Shown here: positions 11,251-20,204 of the stretch, piece by piece
Layout of the letters: each line of letters starts with the position of its first letter
Numbering within the stretch: position 1 is the stretch's first letter
Assembly: GCA_033763975.1 (NCBI GenBank)
Contig: JANRJM010000014.1
Coordinates: 62,001-126,000 of the forward strand
DNA length: 64,000 bases
Reading direction: 5' to 3'
Source of the DNA: Planctomycetota bacterium
GTDB lineage: Bacteria > Planctomycetota > Phycisphaerae > Phycisphaerales > UBA1924
Notes under the pieces: model-generated
Database searches by the model: none
What the model was told of the DNA's origin: nothing
The model's input: the letters and a program-made list of their open reading frames with translations, nothing else
Made by a program: the position numbers and the translations under genes

Positions 11251-13158
11251 ATGGTGTGTGGTGTTCCTTCCCGCGTCCTGCACGGCGCGACGCTCGCGCT
11301 CCTGGTGCTTGTGACCACGCTGGCCCGGGGGGCCGATCCCACCGACTACCGCGTCGACCTGTCACGCGCGAACGCGCAGCTCGTCACCATCACCATGACC
11401 GTGCCCGCGTGGGACCGCCCGGAGATGGACGTGCACCTGCCGGTGTGGCGCCCGGGGCGGTACGGGCTGCTCGATCTCGCCGCGGGCGTGCGGACGCTGA
11501 ACGCGACTGACGCCTCCGGCGCCGAGCTCCCCGTCGAGAAGTTCGAGAAGGCCTCGTGGCGCATCAGCGCCATCCCCGCGGGCGACGTCCGCGTCACGTA
11601 CGAGATCTACGCGAACTCGCTGGGCGAACGCACCCGCCACGCCGACGCGACGCACGCGTACCTCAGCGGGTCGGCGGTGTTCCTCTACCTGCACGAGCGC
11701 CGCGCCGAGCCCGCCGCCGTCCGCATCGACCTGCCCGGCGGCTGGCGCATCGCCAGCGGGCTCGAGACGCGCGACGGCGCGCTCTGGGCCCCGAACTACG
11801 ACGTGCTCGTCGACAGCCCCATCGAGGTCGGCCTGCACGAGCACGCCGCCCGCAGCGTGCGGGGCGTCGAGTTCGAGGTCGCCGTCTGGGGCGAGACCGC
11901 CTGGACCCAGCGCCCCAGCGGCATCAACATGGCCCGCCTGCTCGACGACATCGAGAAGATGGCCCACGAGCAGATCGAACTCTTCGGCTCGTTCCCCGCC
12001 TCGCGCTACGTGTTCTTCATCCATGTGGCGCCGGGCATCGGGGGCGGCACCGAACACCTTAACTCCACCGTCTGCCAGGCCCGCCCCGAGACCTTCGACG
12101 ACGAGAAGACCTACACCCGCTTCCTGGGCCTGCTGCACCACGAGCTGTTCCACACGTGGAACGTCAAGGCCTTCCGCCCCGCCGACCTCGTGCCCTACGA
12201 GTACCAGCGCGAGGACTACACCCGCCACCTCTGGCTCGCCGAGGGCGTGACGTCGTACTACGACGGGCTGCTGCCCGTGCGCGCCGGGCAGGTGAAGCCC
12301 AAGGCCTACCTCGAACACCTCGGCACGACCCTGCGCGACGAAATGGAACGCCCGGGCGGCAAGGTCCAGAGCCTCGAAGACTCCAGCTTCGACGCCTGGA
12401 TCAAGTTCTTCGGCCGCCCCAGCCCGGACCTTCCCAACAGCACCGTCTCGTTCTACTCGCGGGGCGAGGTCATCGCGCTCGCGCTCGACCTCGCCATCCG
12501 GCGCGCCACCAGCGATGCTCGCAGCCTCGACGACGTGATGCGCACGCTCTACGCCCGCTTCCCCGACGCCTCGCGCGGCTACACGGTGCAGGACGTGCTC
12601 GACGCGATGCGCGACGCCGCGGGCGCCGACATGACCGCGTTCTACGACGCGCACGTCCGCGGGCGCGAACTGCCGGACTACGCCCCGCTGCTCGCGCACG
12701 TCGGGCTCGAACTGCACCGCAAGCGTGCCGACACCGACCCCGCGCGCGTCGCGTACACCGGGCTGCGCCTGCGCGACGAAGGAGCCTTCGCGCTCGTGAC
12801 CGGCGTCATGCAGGACGGGCCCGCGCACGCCGCCGGACTCATCGCCGACGATCTCGTCCTCGCGCTCGACGGGCGGCGTCTCAAGGCCGCAGACCTCGAC
12901 ACCCGCCTGCGATCGCTCGCCGAGGGCACGCCCGTGCGCCTCTCGATCATGCGGCGCGACCGGCTGATGGACATCGATTTCACCCCCGAATGGCGCGAGG
13001 GCGGCACGCTCGAAGTCCGCCCGATGAAAGACCGCACCGACGCGCAGCGCGCCGCGTACCAGGCGTGGCTGGGCATCGAGCCCGACGCGGAGCCCGCCGC
13101 ACGCCCCAACGAGAACGCCGACGCCCCGGACGCCGAATCGCCCGCCGCCGGCTCGTAA
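11251..13158 (+). CDS. Exported M61 family aminopeptidase with PDZ domain
   Basis: A 635-residue exported metallopeptidase of the M61 (glycyl aminopeptidase) family. It has a signal peptide to about residue 27, a beta-rich N-domain, the zinc-binding HELFH at 297-301 with the third ligand Glu331 in WLAEGVTSYY, and a PDZ-like domain near 510-590 (GVMQDGPAHAAGLIADD). The tail is rich in Pro, Ala and Asp. It probably releases N-terminal residues from peptides outside the cytoplasm. Together with the M28 and S9 enzymes it gives the window three exported peptidases. An upstream TAGGAT at 11203 may be the -10 element, but no clear -35 was found. Confidence 0.88.
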   Translation: MVCGVPSRVLHGATLALLVLVTTLARGADPTDYRVDLSRANAQLVTITMTVPAWDRPEMDVHLPVWRPGRYGLLDLAAGVRTLNATDASGAELPVEKFEKASWRISAIPAGDVRVTYEIYANSLGERTRHADATHAYLSGSAVFLYLHERRAEPAAVRIDLPGGWRIASGLETRDGALWAPNYDVLVDSPIEVGLHEHAARSVRGVEFEVAVWGETAWTQRPSGINMARLLDDIEKMAHEQIELFGSFPASRYVFFIHVAPGIGGGTEHLNSTVCQARPETFDDEKTYTRFLGLLHHELFHTWNVKAFRPADLVPYEYQREDYTRHLWLAEGVTSYYDGLLPVRAGQVKPKAYLEHLGTTLRDEMERPGGKVQSLEDSSFDAWIKFFGRPSPDLPNSTVSFYSRGEVIALALDLAIRRATSDARSLDDVMRTLYARFPDASRGYTVQDVLDAMRDAAGADMTAFYDAHVRGRELPDYAPLLAHVGLELHRKRADTDPARVAYTGLRLRDEGAFALVTGVMQDGPAHAAGLIADDLVLALDGRRLKAADLDTRLRSLAEGTPVRLSIMRRDRLMDIDFTPEWREGGTLEVRPMKDRTDAQRAAYQAWLGIEPDAEPAARPNENADAPDAESPAAGS

Positions 13159-13233
13159 CCTCGTGTTCGAATCCGCGGGTTCGGTGCCGCAGGCCCGCAG
13201 CACTCCGATCCGCAGCCGCTCGCGCCGGGTCGG

Positions 13234-13830
13234 TCAGGGCGAGCGTTCCAGCACAAGCACGCCCCGCCCCGCGTCGGCCCGCTCGCGGCGTGCGTGCTCG
13301 ATCCGCGCGCCCACCGCCTCGCGCCACGGGCCCGGCCCGGGCAGCACCAGGCCCCACAGTCGCTCGTGCTCGCCCAGCGCGTCGAAGACGCGCGACAGGT
13401 GGTCGGGCGCGTCCGCCAGCATCGCGGGCGTCAGCAGCGCCAGCGGGTCGAGCAGCAGCCACCACCGCTCGCGCGCGCGGAGCATCGTGCGCGTCGACGG
13501 CACGTCGGAGATCACGCCCTCGGCGTGCGGCAGGACCACGAGCACGCCGTCGGTCACTCGCGCCTCGAGGGCGTCCAGGCGCTCCGCCATGGCGCCACGC
13601 GCCCCGGGGAGCCACGCCGGCCCGTCGTCGATGCCCGGCGTTGTCCGCACGATGACCGTGCCGGCCCGTGGAATGTGCTCGAGCGCGTCCCACCAGCCGT
13701 CGCGGAGCAGCACGCCCTGCCCGTCGGTCGGGGCGTCGCCAGCGACGCGGGCGGCGATGACCGGATGGTCGGCGACGGCGAGCAATCGGAGCGCGGGCAC
13801 GGGGCGTGTGGGGTCGAGGTCGTGTGGCAT
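13234..13830 (-). CDS. Hypothetical protein
   Basis: A 198-residue soluble protein starting MPHDLDPTRPVPAL at 13830. I do not recognise a family. The alternating hydrophobic strands and helices (VIVRTTPGIDDG, GVLVVLPHAEGV, LWGLVLPGPGPWREAV) suggest an alpha/beta barrel or a sugar-isomerase-like fold, but no catalytic motif is clear. A longer frame extends to 14031, but that extension overlaps the divergent small gene and reads like non-coding sequence. It is convergent with the M61 gene and divergent from the 93-residue protein. Confidence 0.6.
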   Translation of the reverse strand: MPHDLDPTRPVPALRLLAVADHPVIAARVAGDAPTDGQGVLLRDGWWDALEHIPRAGTVIVRTTPGIDDGPAWLPGARGAMAERLDALEARVTDGVLVVLPHAEGVISDVPSTRTMLRARERWWLLLDPLALLTPAMLADAPDHLSRVFDALGEHERLWGLVLPGPGPWREAVGARIEHARRERADAGRGVLVLERSP

Positions 13831-13840
13831 GCGAGTTGCG

Positions 13841-13868
13841 GAACGTCCGAGATCCGAACGTCCGGACG
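13841..13868. promoter_or_regulatory. Direct repeats and palindrome in a divergent spacer
   Basis: GAACGTCCG occurs at 13841-13849 and 13856-13864, fifteen bases apart, and the second copy merges into the palindrome CGTCCGGACG (13859-13868). The site lies between two divergent genes, just upstream of a TATAGC sequence, which is where an operator would be expected. No regulator is identified. Confidence 0.35.
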
Positions 13869-13977
13869 AGTTATAGCGTGGGGCACGCCGCGGGGACGTG
13901 TCGATGGAACGGAACGGACCACGCACCGAGGCAGGATGCCGCTCGCTCCCGGGTAGAACCCGGCATGGAGGCCGCTC

Positions 13978-14259
13978 ATGGCTTTCAGCGCCACCGCGCT
14001 GCCTGCTCGCCCTGTCCACGTTGAGTTTCACTTCGAAGAACCGGCGTCACCCGCGCGGCTCACGCCCGCGCAACTGGTGGAGCGGATCATCGATCTGAAC
14101 CCGACGGCCGCCCCCGAGTTCCTCGCGACCTTTCGGGCCGAGGCGCTCGCGGAGTACCTGGATCACCTCAGCGCAACGCTCGAGCCGCGGGGCGTCTCCC
14201 CCGGGCGGGTGCGTCGGGCCGGGCGCCCGGCGATCACCCAGCGCCAGTCCATGCTCTGA
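13978..14259 (+). CDS. Small hypothetical protein
   Basis: A 93-residue soluble protein with a GGAG site at 13966-13969 ahead of the ATG. It has a leucine-rich helical centre (LTPAQLVERIIDLNPTAAP, then EFLATFRAEALAEYLDHL) and a basic tail. The family is not recognised. The helical pattern could mediate protein-protein contacts. It precedes the TolB-like lipoprotein by 111 bases. Confidence 0.6.
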   Translation: MAFSATALPARPVHVEFHFEEPASPARLTPAQLVERIIDLNPTAAPEFLATFRAEALAEYLDHLSATLEPRGVSPGRVRRAGRPAITQRQSML

Positions 14260-14370
14260 CGCCCCGAGCGCGCGGGCCGGACTGGGGTCGGGTCGACTTC
14301 GGGTCGATATCTGTCCGAGCGTGGCGCGCCGGTCGCGCCCGCCGACGTGTTCTGCGCCGGAGGTCCGTTC

Positions 14371-15738
14371 ATGACATTCTCCCGATCGTTCGCCCGCGCC
14401 GCCTGCCTGCTCGCCCTGCCCGCCCTTCCCGCGGCGTGCGGCACGCTGGGCCTCACGTCATCCGCCGACACGCCCCCCACCACCCCCAACGCCACGCGTT
14501 CGGGCGTGCGCGTCGCCACGGCGCCGCACGCCGACCACCCCGCCCCCGGGCACGTCACCCGCCCCGTCGCCGACGCCGGGCACGGGGCCACGCCTTCGCA
14601 CGACACATCTTCGCACGACACGTCTTCGCACGACACGTCTTCGCACGCCGCCGGGCATGGAACCTCGGGCGCGGGCGCGCCCGACGAGCCGCCGAGCCAG
14701 GTGAGCGTCTCGCGCGTGTCGTTCGCGGAGGAAGGCGCGGACTTTGACCCGAGCGTCTCGAAGGACGGCACGCGCCTGTTCTTCGCGAGCACGCAGCACC
14801 GCGCGACCAGCGACATCTACGCCAAGCGCGTCGACAGCCGCGTCGTCACGCAACTGACCAACGACCCCGGCGACGACGAGATGCCCGCCCTGAGCCCCGA
14901 CGGGGAGTGGGTCGCGTTCACGTCGAACCGGGCCGGAAACTGGGACATCTACGTCATGCCCGCGACCGGCGGGCAGGCGATGCTGATCACGGGCGAGGCC
15001 GAAGACGAGATCGCCCCCAGTTGGTCTCCGGACGGCTCGCGCCTGGTGTTCTCTCGTCGCGGGGCGGGCAGCGGGCGCTGGGAGATGTGGGCCGCCGAGG
15101 TAGCCAACCCCACGACGCCGGTCTTCCTCGGCTACGGGCTGTTCCCCAAGTGGTGCCCCGCCGCGGGCACGGGGGCCGACGGCGCCGACCGGATCCTGTT
15201 CCAACTGTCACGTGAGCGCGGGCGACGCGGGTTCGGGCTGTGGACCATCGACTTCAAGGAAGGCGTCGCCACCCACGCCACCGAGATCGCCGGCAGCGCG
15301 ACCCGCGCGTTCATCAACCCCGCGTGGAGCACCGACGGGCAGTGGATCGTCTTCGCCGAGATCGACGCCCCCGCCGACGGGCAGTGGCGCCGTGCCGCGC
15401 GCCCCGCCGGGGCTTCGCTCTGGATGGTCCGGGCCGACGGCGAGGGCAAGGTCCGCCTGACCTCTGGCAAGGGCGTCAACCTCAGCCCGTCCTGGGGCGC
15501 CTCCGACCGGCTGTTCTTCGTCTCCGACCGGGCGGGCTCGGACAACATCTGGGTCATGGACCTCGCCCCGGCCATCCGCGCCGCCGCGGCGGGCCTGCCG
15601 CCCTCCGACCGCCGGCACGCGGGGCACGCGGCCACCGATGCGCATCCCGCCGGGACGACTCAACCCCCGAAGGGCGATCATGCCGATAACAGTGCCGTCG
15701 CGAACGTGGACGAGCATGGGACCGCCGCCCCGCACTGA
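14371..15738 (+). CDS. TolB-like beta-propeller lipoprotein
   Basis: A 455-residue lipoprotein with LPAAC near residue 18, then a low-complexity linker of His, Asp, Thr and Ser (repeats of HDTSS), followed by PD40/TolB-type propeller blades. Typical blade motifs are visible: DEMPALSPDGEWVAFTSN, then IYVMPATGGQ, SWSPDGSRLVFSRRG and WVMDLAP. TolB proteins work with the Tol-Pal envelope system, but similar propellers are widespread in exported proteins, and no tol genes are adjacent. The ATG at 14371 has GGAGG near 14360. The tail is rich in His, Ala and Asp. Confidence 0.75.
   Translation: MTFSRSFARAACLLALPALPAACGTLGLTSSADTPPTTPNATRSGVRVATAPHADHPAPGHVTRPVADAGHGATPSHDTSSHDTSSHDTSSHAAGHGTSGAGAPDEPPSQVSVSRVSFAEEGADFDPSVSKDGTRLFFASTQHRATSDIYAKRVDSRVVTQLTNDPGDDEMPALSPDGEWVAFTSNRAGNWDIYVMPATGGQAMLITGEAEDEIAPSWSPDGSRLVFSRRGAGSGRWEMWAAEVANPTTPVFLGYGLFPKWCPAAGTGADGADRILFQLSRERGRRGFGLWTIDFKEGVATHATEIAGSATRAFINPAWSTDGQWIVFAEIDAPADGQWRRAARPAGASLWMVRADGEGKVRLTSGKGVNLSPSWGASDRLFFVSDRAGSDNIWVMDLAPAIRAAAAGLPPSDRRHAGHAATDAHPAGTTQPPKGDHADNSAVANVDEHGTAAPH
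14594..14653. repeat. 15-base coding tandem repeat (HDTSS)
   Basis: Three complete units of CTTCGCACGACACGT (the first ends AT) and a degenerate fourth lie in the linker of the TolB-like lipoprotein. The 15-base period adds five residues per unit, so copy number can change without a frameshift. Confidence 0.85.
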
Positions 15739-15800
15739 GGTGTGACTGGGGGAGGGCCTTCGCCGTCGGCGGATCGTGCCGCGCGACGGAGATGGGGCCG

Positions 15801-16622
15801 ATGGGCGACTCGGGCGGAACGGGCAGATCGGGTCGACACAGAGAGATACGGCGGCGGTTGCCCTTGGCGGCGCTCGCCCTCCTGACGCTGTGCGCCGGAT
15901 GCGCAAATCCTGCACGCGATGTGCTCGTCGCCCCGCGCACGCTTACGTCCCCGTATTCACCGCAGGGCGCAGAGGTGGTCTGGGCCGTCGCACCCTTGCG
16001 CAACGAGAGCGGCGTGTCGATCGCCGACACGCAGGCGATCTCCGACAAACTTGTCGCCGCGGCCGAGCAGGTCGAGGGCGTGCGTGCCGTCCCCCTGAAC
16101 CGAACGATCGCGGCGATGCGGGCCCTGGAGATGAAGGCTGTTGCCTCCCCCGCCGACGCCCGCCGCCTGGCGCAGGCGCTGGGTGTGGACGCCATCGTCG
16201 TCGGGACGCTGACGGCCTACGACCCCTACACGCCCACGGTGGGCATGGCGATCGCGCTCTTCCCGCGTCCCGGAGCGATGAGCGGGCCCGCCGCGGCCCT
16301 CCGCCCGCGAGAACTCGGCGTCTCGCCCACGGACGGCTCTCGCGCCCCCGGCCCCAGCGCCGCCCCGACACACCCCGACGCGCCCTGGGCCACGGCCTCG
16401 CTGCACTTGGACGCCAAGAACCACCAGGTGCAGATGGACGTGCAGTCGTACGCGCAAGGACGGCACGAGGGCGAGTCCGCGCTCGGCTGGCGACGCTACC
16501 TGGCGAGCATCGACCTGTACAGCGAGTTCGCGGCGTTCCGCGCGGTCGAGGACCTCGTCCGCCAGGAATGGGTGCGCGAGGCCCGGGTGCACGCCTCGCC
16601 CCCCCGGGAGCGGACGCCATGA
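15801..16622 (+). CDS. Lipoprotein, LpoB/CsgG-like fold possible
   Basis: A 273-residue lipoprotein with a basic N-terminus, a hydrophobic stretch and LCAGC. The part after the lipobox (WAVAPLRNESGV, then VGTLTAYDPY) has the strand-helix order of small envelope lipoproteins that sense or assemble other components (LpoB, CsgG and DUF799 types), which is only a structural guess. The ATG at 15801 has GGAG nine bases upstream; the ATG at 15792 sits directly on it. Residues about 150-200 are Pro/Ala-rich. It lies just upstream of the Xer recombinase, but with 139 bases between them. Confidence 0.65.
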   Translation: MGDSGGTGRSGRHREIRRRLPLAALALLTLCAGCANPARDVLVAPRTLTSPYSPQGAEVVWAVAPLRNESGVSIADTQAISDKLVAAAEQVEGVRAVPLNRTIAAMRALEMKAVASPADARRLAQALGVDAIVVGTLTAYDPYTPTVGMAIALFPRPGAMSGPAAALRPRELGVSPTDGSRAPGPSAAPTHPDAPWATASLHLDAKNHQVQMDVQSYAQGRHEGESALGWRRYLASIDLYSEFAAFRAVEDLVRQEWVREARVHASPPRERTP

Positions 16623-16761
16623 GCGCGTGTGCCGAGCGTGAATTCGAGGGTGCCGGACACATTCGGGCTGAAGGCGGGCCCGAGAAACTCCGACGATTGG
16701 GTTATCGCCCGGGCTGCGCCTGCGACGCAGCCACGCCCGAGGGCACGCAGGAGTTGCATCG

Positions 16762-17790
16762 ATGACGACCCTCCCGATCACCGACGCGTTCACGGCGTAC
16801 CTCGCCAACGAACGTCATTTCAGCCCCTACACGGCGCGCTGCTACGGCGCCGACCTCCGCCAGTTCGTGGAGTTCCTCGCGTCGGAGTACGGCATCGAGG
16901 TGGACCCTGCGCGCGAATCGAAGGCCATGGAGGCCGCCCTCGCCCGAAAGGCCGGCGGCGCCGCCTTCGCGCCCAACGCGCCGATCGATCCGGCCTTCCG
17001 CCCCGAGACCGTCACCGAGCCGATCCTGATGGCCAGCGCCGAGATCGTGCGCCAGTTCCTCGCGCACCTGGGCGAGCAGAGCTACTCCGCCGCCACCATG
17101 GCGCGCAAGATCGCCACGCTGCGCTCGTTCTACAAGTGGGCCGACCGGCGCGGCTTCGCCATGGGCAACCCCATGACGGTCATCCGCACCCCGCGCCAGG
17201 CGAAGCGACTCCCCAAGGCCATCACCATCGAGCAGATCGAACGCCTGCTCTCGACGCCCTCGGACTCCGACGTGCTCGGACGCCGTGACCGCGCGATGCT
17301 CGAGACGCTCTACTCGACCGGCATCCGCGTGAGTGAGCTCGTGGGCCTGCAGATCACGGACCTCGACCTCGTGGGCGAAGCCCTGAAGGTCCGCGGCAAG
17401 GGCAGCAAGGAACGCATCGTGCCCCTGGGCAGCCACGCCATCGGCGCGATCCAGCGGTACATCGAGATGCTCAAGGGCGACCCGCGCCTCGCCGGCCGCG
17501 AGACCGGGCCGCTGTTCGTGAACAAGCACGGCGGGCGCCTCTCCAGCCGCTCGGTGCGCCGCAAGCTCGACAAGTACCTGAAGCAGTGCGGGCTCGACCC
17601 GACCATCAGCCCCCACACCCTCCGCCACAGCTTCGCGACGCACCTCCTGGACAACGGCGCCGACCTCCGCAGCGTGCAGGAACTCCTGGGGCACCAGAGC
17701 CTCAGCACCACGCAGGTCTACACGCACCTGACGGCCCAGCGCCTGCAGGACGCGTACCAGAAGGCCCACCCGCGGGCGCAGGCGAGCTGA
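16762..17790 (+). CDS. xerD: Tyrosine recombinase XerC/XerD
   Basis: A 342-residue site-specific tyrosine recombinase of the Xer type, which resolves chromosome dimers at dif. The catalytic set is complete: Arg189 (TGIRVSEL), Lys near 214 (GKGSKE), His285 and Arg288 (HTLRHSFATH), His311 (LGHQS) and nucleophile Tyr320 (TTQVYTH). XerC and XerD cannot be told apart by eye, so the symbol is tentative. The N-terminal core-binding domain has about 45 extra residues (near 40-90, DPARESKAMEAALARKAGG) compared with the usual 295-300-residue proteins. AGGAG precedes the ATG. No integron or phage genes are nearby, which favours a housekeeping Xer. Confidence 0.9.
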   Translation: MTTLPITDAFTAYLANERHFSPYTARCYGADLRQFVEFLASEYGIEVDPARESKAMEAALARKAGGAAFAPNAPIDPAFRPETVTEPILMASAEIVRQFLAHLGEQSYSAATMARKIATLRSFYKWADRRGFAMGNPMTVIRTPRQAKRLPKAITIEQIERLLSTPSDSDVLGRRDRAMLETLYSTGIRVSELVGLQITDLDLVGEALKVRGKGSKERIVPLGSHAIGAIQRYIEMLKGDPRLAGRETGPLFVNKHGGRLSSRSVRRKLDKYLKQCGLDPTISPHTLRHSFATHLLDNGADLRSVQELLGHQSLSTTQVYTHLTAQRLQDAYQKAHPRAQAS

Positions 17791-17825
17791 ACGCGGGCTG
17801 GCCGGTACGCTGTTGCACGACGCCC

Positions 17826-17931
17826 GGTACGAGCCCGACGCGCGAGCGAGGGCGCCGCGAAGCGGCACCCCCGGAAAGGTCGCCCCCGAGGGACGACCCC
17901 CGGCTATTCACCCACGCCGCGTCGCGGCGAG
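17826..17931. repeat. Dispersed repeat composite (copy 1 of palindromic element)
   Basis: Bases 17826-17852 match, on the opposite strand, the right arm of the inverted repeat at 7643-7669 with one mismatch. Bases 17852-17931 hold the first copy of a palindromic element also found at 48856 and 54082: GCCGCGAAGCGGCACCCCCG, then GACCCCCGGCTATT and a CGCCGCGTCGCGGCG end. Here the two halves are separated by a short insert. It lies between xerD and yajQ, which converge. Confidence 0.75.
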
Positions 17932-17982
17932 AACAAGGATGCCGCACGCGGGATACCGGATGCCACCGGCCATAGGCCGACG

Positions 17983-18041
17983 CCGAACGCGGAACGCGGA
18001 ACGCCCCATGCCTAATGCCGAATGCCTAATGCCTAATGCCT
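17983..18041. repeat. Heptamer tandem array (degenerate)
   Basis: Units of seven bases: GAACGCG repeated, then AATGCCT/AATGCCG repeated about five times. The AATGCCG unit is the reverse complement of the CGGCATT unit that makes the perfect array at 48541-48624. The array sits between the palindromic element and the yajQ stop. Confidence 0.85.
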
Positions 18042-18062
18042 GCCGAACGCCGTCCCTTCCCC

Positions 18063-18554
18063 CTAGCTCTTCATGTTCACGAACTGGAACGGCACGCCGA
18101 AGCCGCCGGCGTTCACCATCTTCATGACGGCCTGCAGGTCGTCGATCTGCTTGCCCGTCACGCGGACCTCCTCGCCCTGGATCGACGCCTGCACCTTCAG
18201 CTTCGATTCCTTGACCAGCTTGACGATCTGCTTGGACAGGTCCTGTTCCAGCCCGTCGCGCAGCTTCACCTCGCACTTGACCTTGCCGGCGACGGTCGGC
18301 TCGGGCTCCTGCCAGTCGAACGTCGCCGGCACGAGCCCGCGCTTGAACGCGGCGGACTCGAACATCTCGCGCAGCCCTCGCAGTTTCGTCGCGTCGTCCA
18401 CGACGAACTTCATCTTCTTTTCCTTGCGGTCCACGCTGATCTCGGCCGTCGCGCCGCGGAAATCAAACCGGGCGGCGACGGCCTTGTGCGTGTTGTTGAT
18501 CGCGTTGTCGAGCTCGGCGAAGTCGACGCGCGAGACGATGTCGAAGCTTGGCAT
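18063..18554 (-). CDS. yajQ: YajQ family nucleotide-binding protein
   Basis: A 163-residue cytosolic protein of the YajQ family, typical length. It begins MPSFDIVSRVDFAELDNAIN, the signature start, and contains the two ferredoxin-like domains with EVRVTGKQIDDLQAVM near the end. Members bind nucleotides; in some bacteria a YajQ protein binds cyclic di-GMP and acts as a co-regulator. A direct role here is unknown. It ends next to the heptamer array and is followed on the minus strand by the glycosyltransferase upstream at 18654. Confidence 0.92.
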   Translation of the reverse strand: MPSFDIVSRVDFAELDNAINNTHKAVAARFDFRGATAEISVDRKEKKMKFVVDDATKLRGLREMFESAAFKRGLVPATFDWQEPEPTVAGKVKCEVKLRDGLEQDLSKQIVKLVKESKLKVQASIQGEEVRVTGKQIDDLQAVMKMVNAGGFGVPFQFVNMKS

Positions 18555-18653
18555 AGCCGGATTCTTGGCGGGCCGACGCGCCGGGCAACCACGCGCGCCG
18601 GGCGTGCGCTCGGCGGGCTTCTGCCGCCGGGCGTGCTCCCGGCCCCGGCCGGC

Positions 18654-20093
18654 CTACGCCATCCCGTTGCGCTGCGCAAGCGCCAACTGGTACGACTCCA
18701 CGCATCGCTGGGCGGCCCCGTCCCACGTCAGGCGGTGCAGCTCCATCGTGCCGTGCTGGCGCAGGGTCTGCCCCAGCGGCGGGTGTCGCAGCACCGCGAC
18801 GATCTTGTTCGCCATCTCGTCGATGTCCCAGAAGTCGACCTTCAGCACGTGGGTCAGCACCTCGCTGGCGCCGCTGGTCTTGCTGAGGATGACGGGCACA
18901 TCGTGCGAGATCGCCTCCAGCGCCGCGATGCCGAAGGGCTCGCTCACGCTGGGCATGACGTAGCAGTCGGCCATCTTGAAGACGCGGTCGACGTCGCGCC
19001 CGCGCAGGAAGCCGGTGAAGAGCACCTTGTGCCCGATGCCCATGCCCGCCGCGAGCTCGATCATCCGCAGGGCCATGTCGCCCGAGCCGGCGAGGACGAA
19101 CTTGACGTTCGCGACCTTCTCGAGCACGCGCTTGGCGGCGGCGATGAAGTACTCCGGGCCCTTCTGCATCGTGATGCGCCCGAGGAAGAGCACGATCCGG
19201 TCGGTGCTCTCGATGCGCTCGCCCGCGCCGGGCTGCTGGGCCTCGCGCTCGATGCCGTTGTACACCACGTCGACGCGGTCGGGACGCACGCCGTACCGCC
19301 GCACGCAGATGCTCTTGGTCATCTGGCTCACGGCGATGACGCGGTCGGCCGCGTGCATCCCCGCGCGCTCGATGTCGTACACGCGCTGGTTGACGTTGTT
19401 GCCCGAACGGTCGAACTCGGTGCTGTGCACCTGCACCACGAGCGGCCTGCCGGTGACCTTCGCCAGCGCGATGCCCGCGGGGTACGTCAGCCAGTCGTGC
19501 GCGTGGACGACGTCGAACTGCTCGCGCGAGGCGAGGGCGACGACCAGGCGGGCGTACCGCTCCGAATCGCCCACGAGGTCCATGCCGTAGCCCGCGCCGG
19601 CGCCCCCGCCGCCCCCCACCACCGACGGCGCGGGCGCCCCCTGGCCCGACATCGCCATGTCGGACATCGTCGGCAGCGCCATGGCCTCGAGCTCTTCGGG
19701 CGAGAGGGCGGCCTGACCGCCGGCGACGCCCGACAGGCTCACGAACTTCGCCTGGTCGAACGCGGGGTACGGGCTGGTGAACGAGGCGGGCACGCCCTTG
19801 AAGACGGCGTGGCGGAAGCCGAAGAGCGGCATGCCGGATTCGTCGATGAGGTCGGTCAGTGCGGGCACCCCGCTCGGGGACGTACCGCCTCCTCCGCCGC
19901 CGCCGGGCACGCCCGCCAGGCGCGGCGCGAGCATCCGGACGTGGCTGGCCATGGAGGTGTCGACGGGCTTGGGCAGGATGAACACGACCTGGTGCCCCGC
20001 CTTGTCGAGGGCGCGCGTCAGGCCGAAGCACGCGACGCCGAGCCCGCCGGCGATGAAGGGCGGAAACTCCCACCCGAGCATCAGGATGCGCAT
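18654..20093 (-). CDS. Glycosyltransferase family 4/5 protein
   Basis: A 479-residue GT-B glycosyltransferase. The ATG at 20093 starts MRILMLGWEFPPFIAGGLG, the nucleotide-sugar-transferase and glycogen-synthase-like N-terminus, with GGAGG seven bases upstream. The acceptor domain has a glycine-rich insertion (around 65-140, including GGGGGG and APAPSVVGGGGGAGAGY) absent from standard members. The donor domain has FLGRITMQKGPEYFIAA, the E-x7-E segment (SVSEPFGIAALEAI) and Gly-rich loops. It probably transfers glucose or another hexose to a polysaccharide or glycolipid; specificity cannot be read. It is on the same strand as yajQ, about 100 bases apart. Confidence 0.85.
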   Translation of the reverse strand: MRILMLGWEFPPFIAGGLGVACFGLTRALDKAGHQVVFILPKPVDTSMASHVRMLAPRLAGVPGGGGGGGTSPSGVPALTDLIDESGMPLFGFRHAVFKGVPASFTSPYPAFDQAKFVSLSGVAGGQAALSPEELEAMALPTMSDMAMSGQGAPAPSVVGGGGGAGAGYGMDLVGDSERYARLVVALASREQFDVVHAHDWLTYPAGIALAKVTGRPLVVQVHSTEFDRSGNNVNQRVYDIERAGMHAADRVIAVSQMTKSICVRRYGVRPDRVDVVYNGIEREAQQPGAGERIESTDRIVLFLGRITMQKGPEYFIAAAKRVLEKVANVKFVLAGSGDMALRMIELAAGMGIGHKVLFTGFLRGRDVDRVFKMADCYVMPSVSEPFGIAALEAISHDVPVILSKTSGASEVLTHVLKVDFWDIDEMANKIVAVLRHPPLGQTLRQHGTMELHRLTWDGAAQRCVESYQLALAQRNGMA

Positions 20094-20204
20094 GCGCCGC
20101 CTCCGGGGCCCGACCCGCGCGTGCACGACGACGCGCCGATGGGACCGAGTTGTGTGCCTGGAGTGATCATGAGATGCCGGTCCGGGGCGAACGTTGACAC
20201 GCCC

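Noticed and set aside
14594-14653. HDTSS repeats as a metal-binding histidine domain
   Set aside because: The repeats are low-complexity linker beside the lipobox; no fold or metal motif is evident.
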